Shown: one piece after another, positions 6,633 through 11,465 of the stretch | How the letters are laid out: each line of letters starts with the position of its first letter | How positions within the stretch are numbered: position 1 is the first letter of the stretch | Assembly: GCA_946886725.1 (NCBI GenBank) | Contig: CAMPJF010000021.1 | Coordinates: 1-11,465, forward strand | Reading direction: 5' to 3' | Source of the DNA: an uncultured Candidatus Saccharibacteria bacterium | GTDB taxonomy: Bacteria > Patescibacteria > Saccharimonadia > Saccharimonadales > UBA6022 | DNA length: 11,465 nt | Position numbers and translations under genes: made by a program | The notes under the pieces: model-generated | The model's input: the letters and a program-made list of their open reading frames with translations, nothing else | What the model was told of the DNA's origin: nothing | Databases searched by the model: none

Positions 6633-6652
6633 TTTGGGCACTTCCTTTCTTG

Positions 6653-7786
6653 TTATGTATCACCCTTTGGCAACACAAGTGGCAAAAAGCGTCGCGGAAA
6701 ATACGGCGCTCCCATTGTCTCAAGCAATTCATCAAATTCCCTGAGTAGCAGCCATGCGTTCTGTGGACGCATTGACTGGTGTTTTTGTATACACCCACGC
6801 AGAAATGCGCGAATGGGCATTGGCACCGCATGCGGTAAAGTACCTGACATAGGGTCACCGCCCAAAAGCAAGATAATGCTGCGCGCCGCCATCACAATAT
6901 CCGTTGCCGGACTTGGAGAACGCTTCGCAAACACCTCTTCAGGGTACCAATCCTTATAGGTCGTAACGACCACTTTGACCGGCGGAAATGCTTGACCCGC
7001 CTCAGCAAGGCTGGCGTAGCACCAATCTACCAGTACAACGCCATGCTGCTCTGGCAATACCATCACGTGGCGCGGCAATACCGCACCATGGATAACGTTA
7101 TTATCATGAGCAAAGCCCAATGCCGCCAGCAGACGACGAAATATCCACACAGCATGACGCGAATCAATGCCGCCAGGAAATATCCGTCGCAACTGATCAA
7201 GGGAATAAAATCCCTTTAGCAGCGGCGTCACATTCGCCTGTTGTCGTGCGCCTGAGCTTGCAGTATATAAAAAAGAGTCAAGAAGCTTCGGCACATAGCA
7301 TTGCCACTTCTCTTCGGTGTTCTTACTATGCAAGCGCTTTAGCGCCAGCGCTTCGGTCAGCAACAGATCGGAATCAGAAGGATTTTTTGCAATTTTTACA
7401 AACATATCCTTCGTTCCAGTACCGTCATTTGACGACGACGCGTAGGTTGCGCATATATCACCGTCGCCCAATGCGTACTGCAGCCGATGCGTCGCCCGCT
7501 TCGAAGTTATTGTCGCCAGATATACTGGCTGACCATACCGCCCAGACCGAACCGCTTCATCGGCTTGCTGTCGCAACACGCCGAGCTTTACGAACGCTTC
7601 TGATGCAGTGGCTTTGCTGCACCAATCGCTATAACGATCCGGATGCAGAACACGAGCCAAAGCACGAAATGTCTTTTTGATCGACGCATCAGCGTCACTA
7701 TCCATATCTACGGAATCAAAAATATCCATATAGCTAGCTGCTGATGCGATACGCTCTGCTGTCGCTAACAAGATCGTATCTGTCAT
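6653..7786 (-). CDS. J-domain/protein-pseudokinase fusion
   Basis: 377 residues, two domains. Residues about 18-85 are a J-like domain with the diagnostic HPD (48-50), which in DnaJ stimulates Hsp70 ATPase. Residues about 95-360 have a protein kinase fold: FVKIA (Lys131), helix-C Glu145, catalytic-loop equivalent VIHGAVLPRHVMV (232-244), VLVDWC (Asp254, DFG equivalent), YPEE (281-284, APE equivalent), Asp296 and Arg340. In the HRDLKPxN motif the catalytic Asp is Ala235, the Lys is Leu and the Asn is His, so phosphotransfer is doubtful although nucleotide binding could persist. ATG 7786 is set by AGGAGG eight bases upstream; the frame stays open to 7951 by chance. First gene of the operon with the vWA and PurA-like genes. 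Likely a scaffold that recruits Hsp70 or senses nucleotide; the partner is unknown. Confidence 0.83.
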   Translation of the reverse strand: MTDTILLATAERIASAASYMDIFDSVDMDSDADASIKKTFRALARVLHPDRYSDWCSKATASEAFVKLGVLRQQADEAVRSGRYGQPVYLATITSKRATHRLQYALGDGDICATYASSSNDGTGTKDMFVKIAKNPSDSDLLLTEALALKRLHSKNTEEKWQCYVPKLLDSFLYTASSGARQQANVTPLLKGFYSLDQLRRIFPGGIDSRHAVWIFRRLLAALGFAHDNNVIHGAVLPRHVMVLPEQHGVVLVDWCYASLAEAGQAFPPVKVVVTTYKDWYPEEVFAKRSPSPATDIVMAARSIILLLGGDPMSGTLPHAVPMPIRAFLRGCIQKHQSMRPQNAWLLLREFDELLETMGAPYFPRRFLPLVLPKGDT

Positions 7787-7813
7787 TATTGTCACCTCCT
7801 TGTTAATGAGCAG

Positions 7814-7886
7814 ACGACGTTTTCGTGTCGTCATGTGCACGTGCCTCGACCAACGTATTTCGTCAGAAGGCATCAGGAAAGATGCC
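7814..7886 (-). other. Structured leader of the J-pseudokinase operon
   Basis: The predicted start near 7922 gives a leader of about 135 bases with two perfect 6-bp hairpins: GGCATC/GATGCC (7869-7886) and GACGAC/GTCGTC (7814-7833). The first hairpin's loop (UUUCCU plus one stem base) is complementary to CAGGAA at the leader's 5' end (7915-7920), allowing an alternative or pseudoknot pairing. No terminator T run was seen. Confidence 0.35.
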
Positions 7887-7919
7887 GCCAACAGATGTTG
7901 TCGTTCTTCTTTTCTTCCT

Positions 7920-7942
7920 GATAGTGTCAGAATAACACTATC
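7920..7942. promoter_or_regulatory. Palindrome over the operon's -10, candidate operator
   Basis: GATAGTGT (7920-7927) and ACACTATC (7935-7942) are perfect inverted repeats with a seven-base centre that contains the -10 hexamer of the leftward promoter. Arm length and spacing suit a dimeric repressor. It differs in sequence from the TGTAAA-type palindromes nearer pnuC, so two different regulators may act in this region. Confidence 0.55.
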
Positions 7943-7958
7943 AAAAAACAAATGTCTA
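7929..7958 (-). promoter_or_regulatory. Promoter of the J-pseudokinase/vWA/PurA-like operon
   Basis: Minus strand: TAGACA (7953-7958, five of six consensus), 18 bases, TATTCT (7929-7934) with an extended TGT upstream. The -10 sits exactly inside the centre of a 23-bp palindrome (7920-7942), so a regulator bound there would exclude polymerase. Confidence 0.6.
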
Positions 7959-7965
7959 TAGTTTG

Positions 7966-7978
7966 TGTAAATTTTACA
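7966..7978. promoter_or_regulatory. TGTAAA-T-TTTACA palindrome, candidate operator (copy 1)
   Basis: A perfect inverted repeat with a single central base. It lies 22 bases before a TATACT (7990-7995) and upstream of the better pnuC promoter at 8001-8029. A relaxed copy occurs exactly 33 bp further on. NrtR or NadR-linked control of pnuC-nadR is the natural guess, not demonstrated. Confidence 0.45.
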
Positions 7979-7998
7979 ATATCATTAGCTATACTTAG

Positions 7999-8011
7999 TG
8001 TTTACATTACA
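7999..8011. promoter_or_regulatory. Related motif over the pnuC -35, candidate operator (copy 2)
   Basis: TGTTTACATTACA shares nine of 13 positions with copy 1 and contains the -35 hexamer TTTACA (8001-8006). The 33-bp offset is about three helical turns, placing both sites on the same DNA face. Confidence 0.35.
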
Positions 8012-8029
8012 TTATCTATGCTCTATAGT
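8001..8029 (+). promoter_or_regulatory. pnuC-nadR promoter
   Basis: TTTACA (8001-8006), 17 bases, TATAGT (8024-8029); each hexamer matches consensus at five of six positions. Start predicted near 8036, leader about 47 bases. An alternative -10, TATACT at 7990-7995, lacks a good -35. Confidence 0.7.
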
Positions 8030-8082
8030 CAGCATCAGTAGAAGATCTACTACATAACATAACCGCACATTTGGAGGTCATC

Positions 8083-8748
8083 ATGAATGCACTACTAACC
8101 TTTTTCGACGTCAATAATACGTTTTTCACCCTACTAAGCTACCCGATTAGCTACCTCGAGTTTACCGGCACGCTATTTAATCTTGCATCCGTATGGTTAA
8201 TCGCAAAACGAAATATATGGACATGGCCTATCGCGACGATTGGCGTGATATTATTTTGCGACCTTTATTATCAGATTAAGCACTATGCATATTTCTTTTA
8301 ACAGATCAAATACTACATAACTTGCCTTTGGGGCTGGTATCTATGGCAGACGAGCCGACAAAAGACCGAGGACAACAAAGTGTCGATTGCAACCAACACA
8401 TATAAAGCCAACCTGTACTGGGTCGGAGGCATCGCTATAGCTAGCATTATTACGACATGGCTATTAATCCACTTAAATATTTGGATGCCGCGACTTTTTC
8501 CAGAACCAGCATCACTACCCGGCATTGACGCCACGACAACCGTCATGAGTTTTGCCGCAACAATCCTAATGATCCGTCGTCGTGTTGAGTCATGGATTTT
8601 GTGGATACTAGTGGATATCGTCGCCGTCTGGCTGTACTACTACAAGGAAGTTCCCTTCATTGCACTTTTGTATCTCGTATTCCTCGGCATCGCTATCAGT
8701 GGGTATATCACATGGCGCCGTGCAAGTAAGCAGATCCTAGTATCATGA
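8083..8748 (+). pseudogene. pnuC: PnuC nicotinamide riboside transporter split by an in-frame TAA
   Basis: Membrane transporter importing nicotinamide riboside by facilitated diffusion, trapped by NadR kinase. Translating past the TAA at 8299-8301 gives a complete 222-codon PnuC in one frame. Before the stop: YLEFTGTLFNLASVWLIAKR and NIWTWP, with the first helices; after it QIKYYITCLWGWYLW, the conserved Q..Y...GWY.W segment, then four more helices with RRRVESWILWILVDIVAVW near the end. The stop replaces one residue just before the conserved Gln, where relatives usually have Leu; TTA to TAA needs one change. ATG 8083 is set by GGAGG five bases upstream. A GTG at 8380 preceded by GAGG (eight-base gap) could restart the second half. 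The gene ends in an ATGA overlap with nadR. Broken gene, readthrough, or sequence error cannot be separated here. Confidence 0.85.
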
Positions 8749-9791
8749 AAGGACTCGTCATCGGTAAATTCTACCCACCACACCTTGGGCATTCGTACCT
8801 CATAGACTACGCGCTCGCACATAGCGACACTGTCGACGTCTTAATATGCGACAGTTCAAAGTACGTCATTCCCGCTAGGCAACGGCAACTGTGGCTACAG
8901 GCGATTCACCCAACCGCAAACGTCAGAATCATTCCCGACCTAGACGATGATGATAACTCGCAGGCATGGGCGGACCATACACGGGCATTTCTTGGCTACA
9001 GCCCCGATATCGTATTTAGCTCAGAGAATTACGGCGCACCGTATGCGACATTTATGAACGCCGACCACCATATGGTTGACCTTGCCCGATTGCATATACC
9101 CATCAGTGCGACACGCGTTCGAGAAAATATCATACGAGAGTGGCAATATCTTCATCCTATCGTCAAGGCTGATCTTGCCATCCGCGTAGTTGTCATTGGC
9201 GCCGAATCAACAGGTACGACAACGCTTGCCCGCGATATTGCTAAAAAATTACGCGCACCGTGGGTTCCCGAGTACGGTCGACTGTACAGCGAAGGTCTGC
9301 AATCTGCTAACCATAAGTGGAATAATGAAGATTTTGTACATATTGCCGCCACTCAGCAACGTATCGAAAAAAGAATTGCCAGCCAATCGAATGGAATAAT
9401 CGTATGTGATACCAATGCATCAGCAACCCAGCTATGGCAAAAACGCTACCTGCACACAACATCAAAACGTGTTCACGAAATTGCCATGCATGACAAGGTA
9501 AACTTTTACGTTATTACTGGCGATGAAATCCCCTTCGTCCAAGACGGCACACGAGACGGTGAACACATCCGACACGCCATGCACCAGGACTTCATTACAC
9601 ACGTCAAAAAAAGTGGAGTCCCCTACCTCATCGTAGCTGGTAGCAAAGTTAGCCGCTTGAAGCAGGCCATGTCAGCGATCAACCGTCTCCTTAACCATGC
9701 CGCTATCATCAAAGACCCGAAAACGGCAACTATTGTTGGTCCAGTAGTCGTTCGGCGATCTCGACCTGAGCCAATAGCTCTTGTCCGCTAA
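8745..9791 (+). CDS. nadR: NadR: NMN adenylyltransferase and nicotinamide riboside kinase
   Basis: Bifunctional enzyme that phosphorylates nicotinamide riboside to NMN and adenylates NMN to NAD. At 348 residues it has no N-terminal DNA-binding domain, unlike enteric NadR. N-terminal nucleotidyltransferase: GKFYPPHLGH (7-16, GxFxPxHxGH) and ISATRVR (120-126). C-terminal kinase: P-loop GAESTGTTT (152-160), EYGRLYSE (176-183), CDTN (221-224, usually CDTD) and QDGTRD (266-271). The P-loop lysine is Thr158, which would weaken kinase activity unless this is a lineage variant. Its start overlaps pnuC by four bases (ATGA), with only a weak Shine-Dalgarno, implying translational coupling. The last 20 or so residues look unstructured and overlap the convergent phosphatase gene by 62 bp. 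With PnuC it forms a complete NR-to-NAD route. Confidence 0.93.
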   Translation: MKGLVIGKFYPPHLGHSYLIDYALAHSDTVDVLICDSSKYVIPARQRQLWLQAIHPTANVRIIPDLDDDDNSQAWADHTRAFLGYSPDIVFSSENYGAPYATFMNADHHMVDLARLHIPISATRVRENIIREWQYLHPIVKADLAIRVVVIGAESTGTTTLARDIAKKLRAPWVPEYGRLYSEGLQSANHKWNNEDFVHIAATQQRIEKRIASQSNGIIVCDTNASATQLWQKRYLHTTSKRVHEIAMHDKVNFYVITGDEIPFVQDGTRDGEHIRHAMHQDFITHVKKSGVPYLIVAGSKVSRLKQAMSAINRLLNHAAIIKDPKTATIVGPVVVRRSRPEPIALVR

Positions 9792-10554
9792 ATCGCTGTC
9801 GACCAGGTAGTTCAACCCACTCCCCGCCGTCCGGTGATTGATCAATCTTATCTGGATAGATCATGCGACGCCAGTGAAGTTTATCGCGAATATCCGTCGG
9901 ATCATTTGGATTAACGCGAGAGTAATGCGTAACGCTACAGTTGCGTATTGTATACGAAGGGTCGCGATCAAGTGCCTCCCACTGCTCTGGTAACATACGC
10001 TCGACGCCGTATCGCGCCACGTTAATAAAGTCACCATGCGACACGACAATAACACGACTACCCGATTGCTCACGGTGCAATGTTCCTTGGAAATCACGGA
10101 AACGACCATACACATCTGGCATACTTTCTCCACCGTCGAATCGAACATACCATGGAGTTGATCGATGTAATTTGTTTGTCAACGGAAATTGCTTGCGCTG
10201 TTCGGCACGTGCAACTGTTCCATACACACCCCAGCTTCGCTCTACTACACGATCATCGACTGTCCATTCGCCACAATCTTCACCACCAATATACGCTGCG
10301 GTTTCGCGCGTACGAAGAAAAGGTGAGAGGTAGCGGCCGTCGAAAGATTGCACACCCCCAAGCTCGCGATCGATCCATACTTTTGCCATCTTAGCTTGTT
10401 GTATACCCAATTGAGATAGGCGCTGCTGCCAATCAGGCCGATCATTAACAGACTGAATAACATCAAGTGAAGGTTGCGGTGCGATTTCTTTTTGAATAAT
10501 ATTAGCTTCGGATTGGCCGTGACGGACAAAAACAAGATCGTTGGGCATTGGCAT
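9730..10554 (-). CDS. Histidine phosphatase superfamily protein (phosphoglycerate-mutase-like)
   Basis: 274 residues, soluble. The phosphohistidine motif is VRHGQSEAN (His12 in RHG, 11-13); SPFLRTRETA (77-86) supplies the second phosphate-binding Arg, Glu106 in VVERSWG is the likely acid, and VVSHGDF (170-176) carries the second catalytic His. Insertions after the first motif and in the last 80 residues make it longer than simple SixA or CobC relatives, so the substrate cannot be named. Members act on phosphosugars, nucleotides, phosphoproteins or cobalamin intermediates. ATG 10554 has AGGA nine bases upstream; ATG 10548 fits worse. It has its own promoter directly after the ADP-ribosylglycohydrolase stop. 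Stop codon TAG. Context suggests a role with phosphorylated NAD or ADP-ribose products, which is inference. Confidence 0.85.
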   Translation of the reverse strand: MPMPNDLVFVRHGQSEANIIQKEIAPQPSLDVIQSVNDRPDWQQRLSQLGIQQAKMAKVWIDRELGGVQSFDGRYLSPFLRTRETAAYIGGEDCGEWTVDDRVVERSWGVYGTVARAEQRKQFPLTNKLHRSTPWYVRFDGGESMPDVYGRFRDFQGTLHREQSGSRVIVVSHGDFINVARYGVERMLPEQWEALDRDPSYTIRNCSVTHYSRVNPNDPTDIRDKLHWRRMIYPDKIDQSPDGGEWVELPGRQRFSGQELLAQVEIAERLLDQQ

Positions 10555-10580
10555 TGTAGTTTTTCCTATTTACTGACTAC

Positions 10581-10609
10581 AGTATGACAACCTAGCGCAA
10601 TTTCCGCAA
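10581..10609 (-). promoter_or_regulatory. Promoter of the histidine phosphatase gene
   Basis: Minus strand: TTGCGG (10604-10609), 17 bases, CATACT (10581-10586) with an extended TGT. A small inverted repeat TACTG/CAGTA (10571-10584) overlaps the -10. The -35 abuts the stop codon of the upstream gene, so the phosphatase can be transcribed alone or by readthrough. Confidence 0.55.
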
Positions 10610-11465
10610 CTAACTATGTCGCAGCGCAACCGCTGCTAGCTGCATAGAAACCCCACTCAGATATTCATAGTTGGCCGTCACAGCAAAATCATGTGGTTTT
10701 TCATATCTTCCGTGACTGACAAAATTCACCATCGAAGCGACAATCGACGATGTGCTGTCACTGTCGCCACCGATATTCGCCGCCATATAGACACTTTCAT
10801 GAAAGTTGGGCGCCTTCGATAGAAATGCAGCATACGCTATCATCAAAGTTTCTGGTGCATAAAAGCCATATTTAAAACCACTAGTCGTATTCTCGAACTG
10901 CGTTAAAATATCATCAGATGACAAATCTTGTCCTGTCCCTAGAAACTGCAGCGACTCACTGGTGGCCATAGTCATTCCGAGTCGCTGTTCGTGGTCCCTC
11001 GCGGATGCGACTATATATTGCGCAAAATCATCTCGATTAAAATCTTGGCCAGTGTTCATTAGGTATATTAACGTGTCGCCGTGGAGGCGCGTACATAAAC
11101 GCGCGACATCACTATCATGTGTCATCGTCGTTAGCTGGTCGTACTGCTCATACCTTTTATCATCAGACACGCCTTGCCCCGCCTGCCACAACACCAAAGG
11201 AGACATCTTCATTAACACACCGTTACCTGCCCCGTTCACTTCGCCGGACAGCGTAGGTGACGCGCCGTCAATAAGGCGCTCTATGCTATGAGTCGTCGAC
11301 CCACCCCAGCCTCTTCGTCGCACTTTACCATTCCGGTCTGTTACTTCGGGCGTTTCATAATATGCCGCTACGTGTGTTTGTATTTGTGATTCTATTGTAA
11401 AGTTTTGAGCACGAATAATTGCGTTCGCAACAGCCAACGTCAACTGCGTGTCATCACTCCACGTT
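10610..11465 (-). CDS. ADP-ribosylglycohydrolase (ARH/DraG family), 5' end outside the window
   Basis: At least 284 residues; the frame stays open to the right edge, so the N-terminus is missing. The family hydrolyses ADP-ribose from protein residues, nucleic acid or small molecules using two Mg ions. First metal motif: WSDDTQLT at the very start of the visible part (SDDT, usual [ST]DDT). Middle motif: GAGNGVLMKMSPL, matching GNGxxMR.xP. Last metal motif: NIGGDSDSTSSIVASM, matching GGDxDTxAxIxGA. TTG 11443 is not the true start, because the SDDT motif lies upstream of it. The known family is about 300 residues, so only a short N-terminal piece is missing. Stop codon TAG at 10610. Next to NadR and with nrtR in the same window, it points to NAD-derived ADP-ribose turnover. 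The target is unknown. Confidence 0.88.
   Translation of the reverse strand, partial: TWSDDTQLTLAVANAIIRAQNFTIESQIQTHVAAYYETPEVTDRNGKVRRRGWGGSTTHSIERLIDGASPTLSGEVNGAGNGVLMKMSPLVLWQAGQGVSDDKRYEQYDQLTTMTHDSDVARLCTRLHGDTLIYLMNTGQDFNRDDFAQYIVASARDHEQRLGMTMATSESLQFLGTGQDLSSDDILTQFENTTSGFKYGFYAPETLMIAYAAFLSKAPNFHESVYMAANIGGDSDSTSSIVASMVNFVSHGRYEKPHDFAVTANYEYLSGVSMQLAAVALRHS

Noticed and set aside
7120..7680. 186-codon plus-strand frame opposite the pseudokinase gene
   Set aside because: Antisense shadow of a well-supported gene; low-complexity translation with no motif or ribosome binding site.
7787..7951. 55-codon upstream extension of the J-pseudokinase frame
   Set aside because: AGGAGG eight bases before ATG 7786 fixes the start; the extension would begin upstream of the predicted transcription start and has no J-domain character.
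8302..8380. Genetic code with TAA reassigned
   Set aside because: typA, RRM, vWA and nadR all end properly at TAA, and no other in-frame TAA interrupts a conserved gene.
8083..8748. Two separate membrane-protein genes
   Set aside because: Both parts and the 78 bases between them are in one frame and reconstruct a single full-length PnuC.
1..11465. CRISPR array, insertion sequence, prophage or attachment site
   Set aside because: No regularly spaced repeats, transposase or integrase motifs, or flanking duplications were found, including around the tRNA gene.

Overview
The window looks like chromosomal DNA of a small-genome bacterium, most likely a Patescibacteria/CPR member close to Saccharibacteria (TM7). 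I infer this from the style of TypA and of the short RRM protein, compact gene spacing, leaderless or short-leader promoters, and dependence on salvage for NAD. No database comparison was possible, so the taxonomy is moderate confidence.

Left part (1-3365), housekeeping: typA/bipA on the minus strand with a clear promoter; a tRNA-Ala(GGC) with the G3:U70 identity pair; a small ribbon-helix-helix-like protein with a palindrome at its own transcription start and a strong terminator; a gene-free stretch (2494-2961) that appears to encode a compact structured small RNA on the minus strand (promoter, closing stem, inner hairpins, terminator); then a glycine-tailed RRM RNA-binding protein with a terminator.

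Middle part (3366-7786): a leaderless NrtR-type regulator (degenerate Nudix domain plus winged helix) faces a three-gene minus-strand operon. In transcription order the operon encodes a J-domain/pseudokinase fusion, a vWA (MIDAS) protein and a divergent adenylosuccinate-synthetase-like enzyme. This operon does not match a pathway I can name and is the best candidate here for an undescribed system.

Right part (7787-11465): a regulatory region of about 300 bp carries divergent promoters with palindromes lying on the promoter elements. Rightward from it run pnuC (nicotinamide riboside transporter, broken by an in-frame TAA) and nadR (NMN adenylyltransferase/NR kinase), coupled by an ATGA overlap. 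NadR overlaps tail-to-tail a histidine-phosphatase gene, which lies downstream of an ADP-ribosylglycohydrolase running off the right edge.

Together the right two-thirds reads as NAD/ADP-ribose metabolism: ADP-ribose-type sensing (NrtR), NR import and conversion to NAD (PnuC, NadR) and ADP-ribose removal (glycohydrolase). The unexplained J-pseudokinase/vWA/PurA-like operon is embedded in it and shares the control region with pnuC-nadR. No mobile element, CRISPR array or rRNA was seen.
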